DNA of 64,000 nt from Halomonas lysinitropha (GCF_902500215.1 NZ_CABVOU010000027.1:62001-126000), one strand, 5' to 3'. Positions 17,971-32,440 are shown, numbered from the stretch's first letter. The notes: a model not told the origin generated them from the sequence alone. A program made the numbers and translations.

Positions 17971-19071
17971 GTGCAGGCGCGGGAATGGCTGGCTCTCGCC
18001 CGGTTGCCCGGCATGGGGGCCGCGCGCCTGGCCGAGCTGGTGGCGGCGCGTCCCGACTGGCCGGAAGGCTGGCTGGCCCTGCTGCCGCGCGAGGCGGCCA
18101 TGGCCCTTCGTTTGTGGCTCGACCATCCCGCCCGCAGCCCGCTCTCCGCCGAGCTCTCCGCCGACGAGGCCTGGCTCGGTGCCGAGCCAGGCAGGCACCT
18201 GATCCACCCCGACCACCCGGTCTGGCCGCGAATTCTCGGGCAGATTGCCGATCCTCCGCCGGTGCTCTGGGCGCTGGGTGACCTCGGGGCCCTCGGTCCC
18301 CCGCGGCTGGCCATGGTTGGCTCGCGGCGGCCGACCCGCGAGGGGCTCACCAATGCGGCAGGCTTCGCCCGTGAACTGGCCGGACGGGGCTGGTGCGTGG
18401 TCAGTGGCATGGCGCTGGGCATCGATGCCGCCGCCCAGCAGGCGGCACTCGATGCCGGCGGGACAAGCGTGGCGGTACTCGGCTGTGGGGTGGATGTCAT
18501 CTACCCACCCCGACACCATCGCCTCTATCGGCGCCTGCAGGAGCCCGGCGGACTGCTGCTCTCCGAGCATCCTCCCGGCACTCCGGCGCGGGCCGGCTTC
18601 TTTCCGCGACGCAATCGCATCGTTACCGGCCTCTCGCTGGGGGTGCTGGTGGTGGAGGCCGCCGAGCGCAGCGGCTCGCTGGTCAGTGCCCGCTTGGCCC
18701 TCGAGCAGAACCGCGAGGTCTTCGCGCTGCCCGGCTCGATCCATAACCCCATGGCGCGGGGCTGTCTGCAGCTCATCCGCGACGGCGCCGTGCTGGTCCG
18801 CGAGCTGGATGACATTCTGGCCGAACTCAGCCAGTGGGCCGTAGCCAGGGCCCCCGCCCTGGCTGTTTCGACGCCGGGGCCGGCCGAGGGGCGAGAAGAC
18901 TCGCTACTGCGCTGGCTGAGCGACACCCCCACACCGGTGGATGCCCTGGTGGCATTGACCGGACGCGACGTCGCCGCTTGCCAGCGCGGCCTGCTCGAAC
19001 TGGAGCTGGAAGGCGCCGTGGCACAGGCTGCCGGTGGCTGGGTGCGCCTGCCGACCCGGTCGGGAGCATGA
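17971..19071 (+). CDS. dprA: DNA-processing protein DprA
   Basis: 366 residues starting from GTG. DprA loads RecA on incoming single-stranded DNA during natural transformation. It has an N-terminal helical domain, the central Rossmann domain (MVGSRRPTREG, GMALGIDAAA, SVAVLGCGVDVIYPP) and a C-terminal winged-helix (~300-366). It follows the LysM gene by 14 bp and precedes tsaC, matching the smf-tsaC-hemF-aroE order of many gammaproteobacteria. Presence of dprA alone does not show competence. Confidence 0.95.
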   Translation: MQAREWLALARLPGMGAARLAELVAARPDWPEGWLALLPREAAMALRLWLDHPARSPLSAELSADEAWLGAEPGRHLIHPDHPVWPRILGQIADPPPVLWALGDLGALGPPRLAMVGSRRPTREGLTNAAGFARELAGRGWCVVSGMALGIDAAAQQAALDAGGTSVAVLGCGVDVIYPPRHHRLYRRLQEPGGLLLSEHPPGTPARAGFFPRRNRIVTGLSLGVLVVEAAERSGSLVSARLALEQNREVFALPGSIHNPMARGCLQLIRDGAVLVRELDDILAELSQWAVARAPALAVSTPGPAEGREDSLLRWLSDTPTPVDALVALTGRDVAACQRGLLELELEGAVAQAAGGWVRLPTRSGA

Positions 19072-19128
19072 TAGCATACGCTCCCTGAAGCCGTTCATCC
19101 GGCATGTCGAGGCAAGGCGAGGAGACCC

Positions 19129-21453
<2,325 letters not shown>

Positions 21454-21493
21454 GTGAAAGCGATTGACTTCCGGGGCGCCGGGGCAGGCGTGG

Positions 21494-21519
21494 GCCCGGT
21501 AAGCGACAGCGCACCGGGC
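21494..21519. terminator. candidate hairpin between aroE and a convergent gene
   Basis: Inverted repeat GCCCGGT / ACCGGGC with a 12-base loop, in the 74-bp gap between convergent genes. No T-run follows on either strand, so function as an intrinsic terminator is uncertain. Confidence 0.35.
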
Positions 21520-21527
21520 TTGCCCGC

Positions 21528-21788
21528 TCAGCGTCTCTTGACGTAGAGCCCCACCATGCAGAGCGCCACGCCGGCCACCGAGGTCAGCATGCCGCCGTTG
21601 ACCAGCCAGGGGTGGCGGTCGATCCAGGGCACGAAGGGCTGGGCGGTCTCGCGGCAGACGCCCGAGCGGTAGTCCCAGTGCCCCTCCTGGATGAGCAGGC
21701 ACTCCCGCACGTCACTCAGTTCCATGAAATAGGCGCCCATCAGCAACAGGATGGGCAGAATCAGCAGCAGCAATCCGATCTTCAGCAT
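21528..21788 (-). CDS. small membrane protein of unknown function
   Basis: 86 residues with two hydrophobic segments, ~4-22 (LLLLILPILLLMGAYF) and ~63-82. The loop between them holds two cysteines (RECLLI and SGVCRE), which could form a disulfide if it faces the periplasm. It lies 17 bp downstream of the M48 lipoprotein gene in the same direction, so it may be co-expressed with it. Family not recognised. Confidence 0.6.
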   Translation of the reverse strand: MLKIGLLLLILPILLLMGAYFMELSDVRECLLIQEGHWDYRSGVCRETAQPFVPWIDRHPWLVNGGMLTSVAGVALCMVGLYVKRR

Positions 21789-21805
21789 GCGAGTCGAGCG
21801 TTCCT

Positions 21806-22600
21806 TCAGGGGCGCGGGCAGTTGGGTGTACGGCCGGCGTTGCGGGCCCGCTCATAGCGGGACATGGCCTCGCCCATGGACGCTTCCAGGCCGCCGATGC
21901 GCTGACCGTGGCTCGGGTGGGTAGAGGCCCAGGCCGGCGGTCGGGCACCGCCCTCCATGTTGTTCCACAGCGCGATGCTGGCTCGCGGGTCGAAGCCGGC
22001 CTCGGCCATCAGGTAAAGGCCCAGGGTGTCGGCTTCGCTCTCGTGGCGTCGCGAGAAGGGCAGCATGATGCCGTACTGGGCGCCCATGCCCAGCGCCGCC
22101 ATCATGGTCTCACCCCCGGCGCCCTGCATGCCCGAGGCGGAGGAGATTACCGACAGGCCCAACTGGGTGGCGCTCTGGGTGGAGGCGCGCTCGTTGGCAT
22201 GGCGGGCCAGCACGTGGGCGATCTCGTGGCCGATCACTGCAGCGAGCTGGTCCTGGTTCTGGGCGACATTGAGCAGGCCGGTGTTGATGCCCACATAGCC
22301 GCCGGGCAGGGCGAAGGCGTTGGCCTGCTCGGACTGGAAGACCTTGACCTGCCAGTTCTGGTTGCGTTCTCGCTCGGGTAGGGCGCGGACCACGGCTCCG
22401 GTGACGCACTGCACATAGCGCAGCGGTGCACCGCCGACCGTCGGCAGCTCCTGCTGGTACTGGGCGAAGGCCTGGGCCCCCATCTGGTCGAGCTGCTCGT
22501 CCGACATCAGGGTGAGCTGCGAGCGCCCGGTGGGCGACGTGGTGCAGGCGGCGAGGCTGGCGCTCAAGGCGCCAACGGCGAGCAGATGGGTCCAGCGCAT
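21806..22600 (-). CDS. M48-family metalloprotease lipoprotein
   Basis: 264 residues from the ATG at 22600, preceded by AAGGAG. A signal peptide ends in the lipobox ending AAC (residue ~18), so it is predicted to be a lipoprotein. The zinc-protease motif is VIGHEIAHVLARH, with the third ligand in HESEADTLGLYLM. This matches the LoiP/YcaL type of M48 peptidases that act on outer-membrane or periplasmic proteins. Divergent from the DUF815 gene. Confidence 0.92.
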   Translation of the reverse strand: MRWTHLLAVGALSASLAACTTSPTGRSQLTLMSDEQLDQMGAQAFAQYQQELPTVGGAPLRYVQCVTGAVVRALPERERNQNWQVKVFQSEQANAFALPGGYVGINTGLLNVAQNQDQLAAVIGHEIAHVLARHANERASTQSATQLGLSVISSASGMQGAGGETMMAALGMGAQYGIMLPFSRRHESEADTLGLYLMAEAGFDPRASIALWNNMEGGARPPAWASTHPSHGQRIGGLEASMGEAMSRYERARNAGRTPNCPRP

Positions 22601-22719
22601 GGATAACTCCTTTTGGTTCCAGAATATTGAGACACTGGACGGAGGGCGAGGTTCGCCACAAGATACCTCGAACGCCGGTAAGGTCAACCGCGGAAAATGC
22701 AACCCGGGAGGAGGACGCC

Positions 22720-23586
22720 ATGGATGCCGAGCTGACGCGTCGTTTGCTCAAGCTGCTGGATCACGTCGAACACTGGCTGCCGCCACCGCCGGTGGAGGTG
22801 GATTGGGAGCGGGATGTCGCCGCCCTCTGGCAGCGCCACGCCCTCGGCGGGCGCTTGCTGCCGGTCCCGCCACGGGACGCCCTGTCGCTCGATGACCTGC
22901 TGGGTATCGAGCGCCAGAAGCTGGCGCTGGTCGACAACACCCGTGCCTTCCTCCAGGGCCATCCGGCCAACCACGCCCTGCTGTGGGGCTCGCGAGGTAG
23001 TGGCAAGTCGTCATTGATCCGCGCCCTGCTCAACAGTCTGTGCGACGAAGGGCTACGCCTGGTGCAGGTCGATCGCCATGACCTCTCGGCGCTGCCGATG
23101 CTGGTGGAGCAGCTGCGCCACCAGCGCCAGCGCTTCGTCGTCTACTGCGATGATCTTTCCTTCGAGGGCCACGACGATGCCTACAAGGCGCTGAAGAGCG
23201 TGCTGGACGGGGCCCTGACCGGCCCGCCGCCCAATGTGCTGCTTTATGCCACCTCGAACCGCCGTCATCTGCTGCCGGAGTCGATGAGCGACAACGAGGA
23301 CTCGCGACTGGTGGGCGACGAACTCCATCACGGCGATGCCGTGGAGGAGAAGATCTCGCTCTCCGACCGCTTCGGCCTGTGGCTGGGGTTCCACCCCTTC
23401 AACCAGGATGTCTACCTGGAGGCCTGCTGTCACTGGGTCACCCAGCTGGGGCATCGCGAGGACTGGAATGCCGAGGCACGGGCCGAGGCGATCCGCTTCG
23501 CCACCCTGCGCGGTGGTCGCAGCGGGCGCGGGGCCTGGCAGTTCGCCACCCAATGGGTGGGCAAGCGTCGCCTGCATGGAACCTAG
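22720..23586 (+). CDS. DUF815 AAA-type ATPase
   Basis: 288 residues; the ATG at 22720 follows a strong GGGAGGAGG. Walker A is in WGSRGSGKSSL (~88-98), Walker B in YCDDLSFEG, and the arginine-rich C-terminal part has the family text RFGLWLGFHPF. DUF815 proteins are P-loop ATPases of unknown function, distantly related to AAA replication or repair ATPases. It stands alone, divergent from the M48 gene and convergent with der. No substrate can be inferred. Confidence 0.85.
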   Translation: MDAELTRRLLKLLDHVEHWLPPPPVEVDWERDVAALWQRHALGGRLLPVPPRDALSLDDLLGIERQKLALVDNTRAFLQGHPANHALLWGSRGSGKSSLIRALLNSLCDEGLRLVQVDRHDLSALPMLVEQLRHQRQRFVVYCDDLSFEGHDDAYKALKSVLDGALTGPPPNVLLYATSNRRHLLPESMSDNEDSRLVGDELHHGDAVEEKISLSDRFGLWLGFHPFNQDVYLEACCHWVTQLGHREDWNAEARAEAIRFATLRGGRSGRGAWQFATQWVGKRRLHGT

Positions 23587-23631
23587 GAGGACGTCTATCG
23601 TCGGGGTAGCCCCGAGAGTGGTTCAAGTCTC

Positions 23632-25038
23632 CTAGCGGCGGCTCTTGCGCGCTTCCTTGGTGCGGCCCAGCTCACGCTTCTTGGCCTTCTCCCGGTCGCT
23701 GGCGCCGGCCAGCTGATCGTAGGGGTTCTCTCCCGAGCGGAACTCGAAGCGCATGGGCGTGCCGCGGACCTTGAGCACCTTGCGGAAGGTGTTGGTCAGG
23801 TAGCGCTTGTAGGCTTCCGGCAGCGAGCCGGTCTGGTTGCCGTGGACCACGACGATCGGTGGATTGCTGCCGCCCTGGTGAGCCATGCGCAGCTTGATGC
23901 GTCGCCCGTGTACCAGGGGCGGCTGGTGAGCCTCCACGGCATCCTGGAGGATGGTGGTCAGGCGGTTGGTGGACCAGTGGGCGTTGGCCGAAGCGAAGGC
24001 GCGCTCCAGCGACGGATAGAGGTCGCCCACCCCGGTGCCGTGCAGCGCCGAGACAAAGTGCAGGTCGGCATAGTCGGCGAAACCCAGGCGGCGCTTGATC
24101 TCGGCGCGCATCGACTCCTTGGCCTCTTGCTCCAGGCCATCCCACTTGTTGACCGCCAGCACCAGCGCGCGCCCGCTGGTCAGCACGTAGTCCAGCAGAT
24201 GAAGGTCCTGCTCCACCAGCCCGCTGCGGGCATCCAGCACGACGATGGCGACGTGACACGCCTTGATCGCTTCCAGGGTCTTGATGATCGAGAACTTCTC
24301 GGTCACCTCGCGGACGTTCTTGCGGCGCCTGACGCCGGCGGTATCCACCAGCACATAGGGCTTGCCGCGCCTTTCGAAGGGGATCTCGATGGCGTCACGG
24401 GTCGTGCCGGCCTCGTCGAAGACCACCACCCGCTCCTCGCCGAGCAGGCGGTTGACCAGGGTCGACTTGCCGACGTTGGGGCGGCCGATCACGCCGATAC
24501 GGATGCCCTTGGTGCCGGTGTCCGCGGGGATGCTCTCGTCGCGGGCGGGGAAGGGCTCGAGCACTTCCTCGATCAGCGCGGTGACGTTGCGACCATGGGC
24601 CGCGGCGACGGGCTGCGGGTCGCCAAGCCCCAGCTGCCAGAAGTCGGCCATGGCGCTGTGCTCTTCCAGGCCGTCGACCTTGTTGACCACCAGCCAGGTC
24701 TTCTTCTGGTTGACCCGCAGGTGGTTGGCGATGGCCTCGTCGGCGACGTTGAGACCGGCGCGGGCGTCGACCATGAACAGCACGATGTCCGCCTCGTCGA
24801 TGGCCACCAGCGACTGCTCGGCCATGGCGGCATCGATGCCCTCCTCGTCACCGCTGATGCCGCCGGTATCGATCACGGTGTAGGCCTTGTCACCGAGCAT
24901 GCCGTTGCCGTACTTGCGGTCGCGTGTCAGCCCCGGGAAGTCCGCCACCAGGGCGTCCCGTGAGCGGGTCAGGCGGTTGAACAGCGTCGACTTGCCGACG
25001 TTGGGGCGGCCGACCAGGGCGATCACCGGTGAGGTCAT
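23632..25038 (-). CDS. der: ribosome biogenesis GTPase Der (EngA)
   Basis: 468 residues with two tandem GTPase domains and a C-terminal KH-like domain. First P-loop GRPNVGKST at ~10-18, NKVD later; second P-loop GRPNVGKST at ~185, with NKWD. The basic tail ([16 protein letters not shown]) is typical. Der is needed for 50S subunit maturation. It overlaps bamB by 4 bp at the 3' end of the hisS-yfgM-bamB-der block. Confidence 0.97.
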   Translation of the reverse strand: MTSPVIALVGRPNVGKSTLFNRLTRSRDALVADFPGLTRDRKYGNGMLGDKAYTVIDTGGISGDEEGIDAAMAEQSLVAIDEADIVLFMVDARAGLNVADEAIANHLRVNQKKTWLVVNKVDGLEEHSAMADFWQLGLGDPQPVAAAHGRNVTALIEEVLEPFPARDESIPADTGTKGIRIGVIGRPNVGKSTLVNRLLGEERVVVFDEAGTTRDAIEIPFERRGKPYVLVDTAGVRRRKNVREVTEKFSIIKTLEAIKACHVAIVVLDARSGLVEQDLHLLDYVLTSGRALVLAVNKWDGLEQEAKESMRAEIKRRLGFADYADLHFVSALHGTGVGDLYPSLERAFASANAHWSTNRLTTILQDAVEAHQPPLVHGRRIKLRMAHQGGSNPPIVVVHGNQTGSLPEAYKRYLTNTFRKVLKVRGTPMRFEFRSGENPYDQLAGASDREKAKKRELGRTKEARKSRR

Positions 25039-26195
25039 GGACGAAGCTCCAGGGCTTCCAGGGTGCCGTCATTGGCCAGCGCATAGATGCGGCGGCCATC
25101 GGTGAGCGGGCGCACGCCGATCCCCGAACCGTCGACGCGGTCGCGCCCGACGATCTCGCCCTCGCGGGGATCGATCAGGTGCAGGTAGCCTTCGGCGTCG
25201 CCCACCACCAGGTGGTCGGTGGCGAAGGCCGGCGCAGTGAGCGAGCGCCCCTCGAGGGCCTCGTTGCGCCAGATCTCGTTGCCGGACCCGGCATCCACGG
25301 CGACGACGTGGCTGGCCTCGTCGACCACGAAAAGAAGGTCCCCCACCAGGATCGGAGTATGGTAGCTGGAAAGCTCCCGTGACCACTGCATCTCGCCTGA
25401 GCGAGCATCGAGGGCGGCCAGGCGGCCGTTGTAGCTGGTGACGAAGAGCCGGCCGTCCTGGGTGAGGACCGGCTGGCCGGCCAGGTCGACCAGCCGGTCG
25501 ATCTCGCTGCGCCCCTGGGGGATGGCAATACGACGCTCCCAGAGCGGCTGGCCGCTGCGGTTGTCCAGCGTTACCAGGCGGCCGTTGGCGAAGCCGGCGA
25601 AGGTGACCGGGTCGATCACCGTGGGCGTGCCGGTGCCGCGCAGGGTCAGCGAGGGGCGCGGGCCAGTGTAGACCCAGCGCTCGTCGCCGCTCTGGCGGTC
25701 CAGGGCGGTGACGCGGCCATCGACGGCCTGCACCACCAGCAGCTGCTGGTTGGCCTGGGGCGCGGCCAGCACCTCGCTGGTCACCCGCGCGCGCCACTGG
25801 ACCTCGCCGTCGGCCTGGTCCAGGGAGAGCACCTCGCCGTTGCGAGTCGCCATGAAGAGGCTGCCGGCCACGGCCGTAAGAGCACTGGAAACCGGCGTAT
25901 CGAGCTCCACCGTCCAGCGAGTCTCACCGCTGTCGGCATCCAGCGCCTCCACCAGGCCACGGCCGTCGGCGGCGAAGACAGTGTCACCCTCCTGGGCCGG
26001 CGCCACCGGGTAGCCGGTCTCTCCCAGCCCCTTGCCGACGCGCTCTCGCCACAGCGTCGTTACCTCGGTGGTGGCGTCCAGGGACTGCAGCTCACGCGGG
26101 GGGTACTCGGGCTCGGCCTTGCCGGCACAGCCGGCCAGCAGAGCCAGGGCGGTGGTGGCGGCAATCAGCAGTGTCGGTCTCAGAGTCGATCTCAT
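25035..26195 (-). CDS. bamB: outer-membrane assembly lipoprotein BamB
   Basis: 386-residue lipoprotein. Signal peptide ends in the lipobox LAGC (Cys ~23). The rest is an eight-bladed propeller of PQQ-like repeats, each with DxxSGxxxW text (for example [28 protein letters not shown]). BamB scaffolds BamA in outer-membrane protein insertion. It overlaps yfgM and der by 4 bp each, the classic gammaproteobacterial arrangement. Confidence 0.96.
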   Translation of the reverse strand: MRSTLRPTLLIAATTALALLAGCAGKAEPEYPPRELQSLDATTEVTTLWRERVGKGLGETGYPVAPAQEGDTVFAADGRGLVEALDADSGETRWTVELDTPVSSALTAVAGSLFMATRNGEVLSLDQADGEVQWRARVTSEVLAAPQANQQLLVVQAVDGRVTALDRQSGDERWVYTGPRPSLTLRGTGTPTVIDPVTFAGFANGRLVTLDNRSGQPLWERRIAIPQGRSEIDRLVDLAGQPVLTQDGRLFVTSYNGRLAALDARSGEMQWSRELSSYHTPILVGDLLFVVDEASHVVAVDAGSGNEIWRNEALEGRSLTAPAFATDHLVVGDAEGYLHLIDPREGEIVGRDRVDGSGIGVRPLTDGRRIYALANDGTLEALELRP

Positions 26196-26848
26196 AGGGT
26201 GGCTTCCTCTACACCGAGGTCATCCAGCTTGAGCTGGACGCCGTACAGCGGCTGGTCACGTTCATCGGCTAGCGTCAGGGCATTGCGCCAGGCCTCACGA
26301 GCTCGGTCAGGCCGGCCCAGGGCATGTTGGGCGTCGCCCCTCACCTCGGCGCGCTGGGCCGCCAGGGCCTCGGGTACGCCCTCCAGGGTGGCCAGCGCCG
26401 TCTCGGGGCTGCCCTCGGCAAGCTGCAGGCGGGCCAGGCGTAGCCGAGCCAGGCCGGTGATGTAGTCGCGTTCGCTGCCATCGATCACTGCCTCCAGGGC
26501 GGCCTGAGCCTGCCCCCGATTGCCCCCATCGACGGCCAGGCGGGCATCGAGCAGCCGCGCCAGGTCGGCATAGAGGGTCTTGCCATGCTCGTCGGTGATC
26601 TCGCTGACCAGCTCGGTGACGCGCTGTCGGGCCTGCTCACCCAGTTCGTCCCGGCCGGTGAGGTCTAGCAGCTGCTGATAGCGCATGGAGGCGGCCTCGG
26701 CCTTGCCCGCCTGATAGTCCTGCCAGGCGTTCCAGCCGAACACGCCGGCCCCGGCGATGACCACGCCGGCGATCAGCGAGGTACCGTTCTCCTTCCACCA
26801 TCGCTTGATGGCCTCAAGCTGTTCTTCCTCGGTTTTCAGCTCCGCCAC
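26192..26848 (-). CDS. yfgM: YfgM/BamB-linked TPR membrane protein (ancillary SecYEG subunit)
   Basis: 218 residues with one N-terminal transmembrane segment (~22-42, TSLIAGVVIAGAGVFGW) and a periplasmic TPR-like domain. YfgM associates with SecYEG and PpiD and helps hand over secreted proteins. The start is GTG at 26848, preceded by AGGAG. It lies between hisS and bamB as in E. coli, overlapping bamB by 4 bp. Confidence 0.92.
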   Translation of the reverse strand: MAELKTEEEQLEAIKRWWKENGTSLIAGVVIAGAGVFGWNAWQDYQAGKAEAASMRYQQLLDLTGRDELGEQARQRVTELVSEITDEHGKTLYADLARLLDARLAVDGGNRGQAQAALEAVIDGSERDYITGLARLRLARLQLAEGSPETALATLEGVPEALAAQRAEVRGDAQHALGRPDRAREAWRNALTLADERDQPLYGVQLKLDDLGVEEATL

Positions 26849-26876
26849 GGGCGGTCTCCTCTGATACAGATGTCCG

Positions 26877-28205
<1,329 letters not shown>

Positions 28206-28244
28206 TGCTTGCTCCTTGTCTGCTCGCCGGACGCCGTTCAGGGA

Positions 28245-29360
28245 TCAGGCGTCCCGGGCGATGACATCCTGTTCGGCCTGCTGCTTTTCGCGAACCTTGT
28301 CGCGGATCAGCCGCTCCAGATCGTCCACCAGGTGGTCGTTACGCAGCTTGCTCGCCGGCTTGCCATCGATGTAGACGAGGTTGGCGGGGCTGCCGCCGGT
28401 GAGGCCGATATCGCTCTCCTTGGCCTCGCCCGGGCCGTTCACCACGCAGCCGATCACCGAGACGTCCAGCGGTGTCATGACGTCTTCCAGGCGCTCCTCG
28501 AGGGCGTTCATGGTGCCGATGACGTCGAAGTTCTGGCGCGAGCAGCTCGGACAGGCGATGAAGTTGATGCCCTTGCTGCGCAGGCGCAGGCTCTTGAGCA
28601 TATCGTAGCCGACCTTGATCTCCTCGACCGGATCGGCGGCCAGCGACACGCGGATGGTGTCGCCGATGCCGTCCATCAGCAGCATGCCGAGCCCGATCGA
28701 CGACTTGACGGTGCCGGAGCGCAGGCCGCCGGCCTCGGTGATGCCCAGATGCAGCGGCTGCTCGATGCGTGTGGCCAGCTCGCGGTAGGCGGCCACGGCC
28801 ATGAAGACGTCGGAGGCCTTGACGCTGACCTTGAAGTCGGGGAAATCCAGGCGGTCGAGGTGGTCGATATGGCGCATGGCCGACTCGACCAGAGCCGCGG
28901 GCGTGGGCTCGCCGTACTTCTTCTGCAGGTCCTTCTCCAGCGAGCCGGCGTTGACGCCGATGCGGATCGGGATGCCGTTGTCGCGAGCGGCCGAGACCAC
29001 GGCGCGGACGCGATCTTCCTTGCCGATGTTGCCGGGATTGATGCGCAGACAGTCGACGCCGAGCTCGGCGACGCGCAGGGCGATCTTGTAGTCGAAGTGA
29101 ATGTCGGCGACCAGCGGGACCTCGACCTCGCGCTTAATGCGCCCGAAGGCCTCGGCGGCGTCCATGTCGGGAACCGAGACGCGGACGATATCGGCGCCGG
29201 CGACCTCGAGCTGGCGGATCTGGGCCACGGTGGCGTTCACGTCCAGGGTGTCGGTATTGGTCATGCTCTGCACGGAAATGGGGGCGTCACCCCCGACCGG
29301 CACCTTGCCGACGTGGATCTGGCGCGACTTTCGACGGACGATGGGGGATTGTGAGTGCAT
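28245..29360 (-). CDS. ispG: 4-hydroxy-3-methylbut-2-en-1-yl diphosphate synthase IspG
   Basis: 371 residues, equal to the family length. IspG is the penultimate [4Fe-4S] enzyme of the MEP isoprenoid pathway. The cluster cysteines are seen in ACPSCSRQ and [12 protein letters not shown]. The ATG at 29360 gives the standard N-terminus ([11 protein letters not shown]); an upstream in-frame TTG would overlap rodZ. It starts 10 bp after the rodZ stop. Its Fe-S need links it functionally to the isc genes at 33-35 kb. Confidence 0.96.
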   Translation of the reverse strand: MHSQSPIVRRKSRQIHVGKVPVGGDAPISVQSMTNTDTLDVNATVAQIRQLEVAGADIVRVSVPDMDAAEAFGRIKREVEVPLVADIHFDYKIALRVAELGVDCLRINPGNIGKEDRVRAVVSAARDNGIPIRIGVNAGSLEKDLQKKYGEPTPAALVESAMRHIDHLDRLDFPDFKVSVKASDVFMAVAAYRELATRIEQPLHLGITEAGGLRSGTVKSSIGLGMLLMDGIGDTIRVSLAADPVEEIKVGYDMLKSLRLRSKGINFIACPSCSRQNFDVIGTMNALEERLEDVMTPLDVSVIGCVVNGPGEAKESDIGLTGGSPANLVYIDGKPASKLRNDHLVDDLERLIRDKVREKQQAEQDVIARDA

Positions 29361-29370
29361 GGCGACGGAA

Positions 29371-30354
29371 TCATTCTCCCAGGGTAAAACGGGCAACGTT
29401 GTTGGCCCCGGCTCGGGCCTCGAGGTCCACAGGCTCGCCCTGCCAGACCAGCTCGACGCCGGTAGCGTTGCCCACGGTCATGCGGAACGGCGGTTCGCCT
29501 TCGACGCTGGCTGTGGTGCCAGGTTCCTGCAGGCCGACGAAGATGCGCTCGTTGTTGGCGTCAAAGATCTCGGTCCAGGATTGCTCGTTGAAGGTCAGCT
29601 CGATCAGGCGTGAGTCGGGCTCCGGGGCGGTCGGCTCTTCCTCGGCGGCGTCCTGCTCGACGGCCGTTTCGGCGAGGTCGGCATCGACTTCATCGGCCGT
29701 GGTGGCGGGGCTGCTGTCTTCCTGCGACCCCTCGTCGACCGTGGTCTCTGTGCCCGGGACGGCCTCGATATCCGTATCGGGCACGGCTTCGATGTCCTCT
29801 TCGGGTAGCGGTGGCAGCCTATCCGAATCGGCCTCGGGGGGTGGGCTGGTGGTATCGGTAATGATGCTGGAGCCGTCGAGACTATCGACGGATACCGGGT
29901 CGCTCTGGCCGATGTCCGGCGGCTCATTGCCGCCGCGGCTCTGCCACCACATCAGCGTCAGGCCGATCAGGCCGGCCAATACCAGCACGGTCATCAGGCG
30001 GAACAACCAGGTACCCAGATGTGACGGCGGCCGGGTGATCTGGATCGGGGTGACCTTGCGTTGGGCGGCATCCTCGCTACCGAAGCGGCTGCGATAGGCC
30101 TCCAGTACCGGGGTGTCATCGATACCCAGCAGGTGGGCGTAGGCGCGAAGGTAGCCTCGCCGGTAGGTGGCGATCGGCACTTCCTCGTAGCTGTCCTCTT
30201 CCAGGCTACGGATCACCGCCGGCCGAAGATTTAGGGCGGCGGCGACCTCCTCGCGGTCAAGGCCCTGGGTCTCGCGCTCGTGACGCAGCATCTCGCCCGG
30301 CGAGGCCTGGTATGACGCGGTTTCGGCGGCATCATCGGTGTGAGTGTCGCTCAT
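29371..30354 (-). CDS. rodZ: cytoskeletal protein RodZ
   Basis: 327 residues. N-terminal Cro/CI-type helix-turn-helix (~20-90, [20 protein letters not shown]), one transmembrane helix (~122-142), a long acidic Pro/Glu/Asp-rich periplasmic linker, and a C-terminal DUF4115 domain (~250-327). RodZ links MreB to the cell-wall elongation machinery. The acidic linker is notably rich in D, E, T and S, as expected for a salt-adapted periplasm. Between pilW and ispG as in many gammaproteobacteria. Confidence 0.93.
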   Translation of the reverse strand: MSDTHTDDAAETASYQASPGEMLRHERETQGLDREEVAAALNLRPAVIRSLEEDSYEEVPIATYRRGYLRAYAHLLGIDDTPVLEAYRSRFGSEDAAQRKVTPIQITRPPSHLGTWLFRLMTVLVLAGLIGLTLMWWQSRGGNEPPDIGQSDPVSVDSLDGSSIITDTTSPPPEADSDRLPPLPEEDIEAVPDTDIEAVPGTETTVDEGSQEDSSPATTADEVDADLAETAVEQDAAEEEPTAPEPDSRLIELTFNEQSWTEIFDANNERIFVGLQEPGTTASVEGEPPFRMTVGNATGVELVWQGEPVDLEARAGANNVARFTLGE

Positions 30355-30402
30355 GGCTGAGCATCCTTCGTCAGAAAACGGTGGTCAGGGCGCGGCACGG
30401 GA

Positions 30403-31131
30403 TCACTCCAGCTGGTCGGCGTAGAAGCTGGCAGTGGCCGAATCGCCGCGCTCCCGGGCAATATCGCGGGCCAGGCGCAGGGCCTCGGTGCGGGGGCCTG
30501 CGAGGCGCATATAGGTCTCGAGCTGCTGCTCGGCGCGCTCCAGGTTGCCCTCGGCATACTCGAGCTCGGCCAACAGCAGATAACTGCGCGAGCGGCGCGG
30601 GGCGATGGCCTGAGCGCGGGCCAGGTTCTCGCGGGCGGCCTCGATGTCGCCCATCTCGAACCGGCACTGGCCGAGGTTGGCGAACAGCTGTCCCCGGTTG
30701 TCGTACTGGGTGTCGCGGGCGGCCTGCTCAAGCTGCTCGCAAGCTTCTGTGAGGCGGCCACGATCATACAGGAACGCAGCGTAGTTGTTGCGTGCCCGGG
30801 TGAACGAGGGGTCGGCGTCGACGGCACGCCGGAAGGTCTCGTCGGCCAGCTCGGCCTCGCCCTGCCGCTGATGGACCATGGCCATGGCCTGCAGGGCCTC
30901 GGCATCCTGAGAGTCGATCTCCAGGGCACGATCAAGGGCATTCATGGCGCGCGACAGATTGTTGCGCTCGAGATAGGCGACGCCGAGGCGTGTATAAGCC
31001 TCGGCCGCATCGTTGCCGTTGCCTCCCGGCAGATTGGTCTGGGTGGCGCAGCCGGTGAGCCACAACGAGCCCAGCAGCATGGTGGCGGCGGATATCTGCC
31101 TCAGGCCGGTCATGCGTGGGCGACGAATCAT
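30403..31131 (-). CDS. pilW: type IV pilus biogenesis lipoprotein PilW/PilF
   Basis: 242 residues from the ATG at 31131, preceded by GGAGAGGA. Signal peptide with lipobox LTGC, then about six TPR repeats (for example AYTRLGVAYLERNNLSRAMNALD). PilF/PilW is the pilotin for the PilQ secretin; no other pil genes are in the window, but this position between rlmN and rodZ is conserved. An upstream in-frame start (31176) would disrupt the signal peptide. Confidence 0.9.
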   Translation of the reverse strand: MIRRPRMTGLRQISAATMLLGSLWLTGCATQTNLPGGNGNDAAEAYTRLGVAYLERNNLSRAMNALDRALEIDSQDAEALQAMAMVHQRQGEAELADETFRRAVDADPSFTRARNNYAAFLYDRGRLTEACEQLEQAARDTQYDNRGQLFANLGQCRFEMGDIEAARENLARAQAIAPRRSRSYLLLAELEYAEGNLERAEQQLETYMRLAGPRTEALRLARDIARERGDSATASFYADQLE

Positions 31132-31195
31132 GGCATCCTCTCCGGGTGGCACGGAACCGGTCGCCGCGAATGGCATTCGACATGCGGCCGGCAGT

Positions 31196-31228
31196 AAAAA
31201 AAGGCTCGTCCATCAAAGCGCCGAGCCC
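31196..31228 (-). terminator. rho-independent terminator downstream of rlmN
   Basis: On the minus strand GGCTCG / CGAGCC form a 6-bp stem with a 13-base loop, followed directly by seven T. It separates rlmN from the pilW-rodZ-ispG-hisS block, which should therefore have its own promoter in the ~65 bp before pilW, although no clear one is seen there. Confidence 0.8.
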
Positions 31229-31252
31229 GGTCGAAGTCAAGGCGACTCCCGG

Positions 31253-32380
31253 TCAGTCGGCATCGATCTGGATGGACTGGATATAGCGCTCGTGGCGCCT
31301 GGTGCGATCCTTGACGCGACCCACCAGCTGGCCGCAGGCGGCATCGATGTCGTCGCCGCGCGTGGTGCGGATGGGCGCCGTGTAGCCCAGCTCATAGAGC
31401 CATTGCTGGAAGCGCATCAGCTGGTTGCGCGACGGCTTCTCGTAGCCCGAGTGCGGGAAGGGGTTGAAGGGGATCAGGTTGATCTTGCACGGCAGCTCCT
31501 CGAGCAGGGTGGCGAGCTCCTCGGCGTGCTCCTGCTGGTCGTTGACGTCCTTGATCACCGTGTACTCGATGGTCACCATCCGCGTGTCGTGGCACTTGGC
31601 CAGGTAGCGGTGGCAGGCATCGAGCAGGCTGCGAATGTTGTATTTGCGGTTCAGCGGCACCAATTTGTTGCGCAGCTCGTCGTTGGCGGCATGCAACGAG
31701 ATGGCCAGGCTCACGTCGAGCTCGTCGCCGAGCTTGTCCAGCATCGGCACCACGCCGGAGGTGGAGAGCGTGACGCGGCGCTTGGACAGGCCGTAGCCGT
31801 CATCGTCGAGCATCAGTTTCATGGCTGGCACGACGTTGTCGTAGTTCATCAGTGGCTCGCCCATGCCCATCATCACCACGTTGGTGACTGGTCGATTGGC
31901 GGTGTCGCGGCGTGGGCCCACGCTGCGCTGGGCCACCCATACCTGGCCGATGATCTCGGCGGCGGTGAGATTGCGCTGAAACCCCTGCTTGCCGGTGGAG
32001 CAGAAGCTGCAGTCCAGCGAGCAGCCTACCTGGGAGGAAACACAGAGCGTGCGGCGTTTGCCGTTGTCGGCGGGGATCAGCACCGTCTCCACGTAGCTGC
32101 CGTCCTCGACCTCGAGTACCCACTTGCGGGTGCCGTCGCTGGAGCTGCCCTCGTAGACCACACCCGGGCCGCGGATCTCGGCGACCTCGGCCAGGCGCGC
32201 GCGTAGCGCCTTGGAGAGATTGGTCATGGCCGCGAAGTCATCGCAGCCCTCGATATGGATCCACTTCATCACCTGGGCGGCACGGAACTTCTTCTCGCCG
32301 ATGGAGAGGAACAAGGCTTCCATTTCCGCACGGGACATGCCGAGCAGATTGGTGAGACGGGGTGCGGTGGTTGCGGTCAT
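31253..32380 (-). CDS. rlmN: dual-specificity 23S rRNA/tRNA adenine C2-methyltransferase RlmN
   Basis: 375-residue radical-SAM enzyme that methylates A2503 of 23S rRNA and A37 of some tRNAs. The cluster motif CSLDCSFC is present (CxxxCxxC), as are [12 protein letters not shown] and the C-terminal catalytic Cys in DIDAACGQL. The ATG at 32380 is preferred to an in-frame TTG at 32404; no strong ribosome binding site decides. It is followed by an intrinsic terminator. Confidence 0.96.
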   Translation of the reverse strand: MTATTAPRLTNLLGMSRAEMEALFLSIGEKKFRAAQVMKWIHIEGCDDFAAMTNLSKALRARLAEVAEIRGPGVVYEGSSSDGTRKWVLEVEDGSYVETVLIPADNGKRRTLCVSSQVGCSLDCSFCSTGKQGFQRNLTAAEIIGQVWVAQRSVGPRRDTANRPVTNVVMMGMGEPLMNYDNVVPAMKLMLDDDGYGLSKRRVTLSTSGVVPMLDKLGDELDVSLAISLHAANDELRNKLVPLNRKYNIRSLLDACHRYLAKCHDTRMVTIEYTVIKDVNDQQEHAEELATLLEELPCKINLIPFNPFPHSGYEKPSRNQLMRFQQWLYELGYTAPIRTTRGDDIDAACGQLVGRVKDRTRRHERYIQSIQIDAD

Positions 32381-32440
32381 GGCGGTCAGCGAGTCGGGGG
32401 GCAAGGCGGGGATGGCGTCACCCCCGCAGGAGAGGCGTGA

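Noticed and set aside
23601..23613. Short hairpin CGGGG-TAG-CCCCG between the DUF815 gene and der
   Set aside because: Five-bp stem without T-run; too weak to call a terminator.
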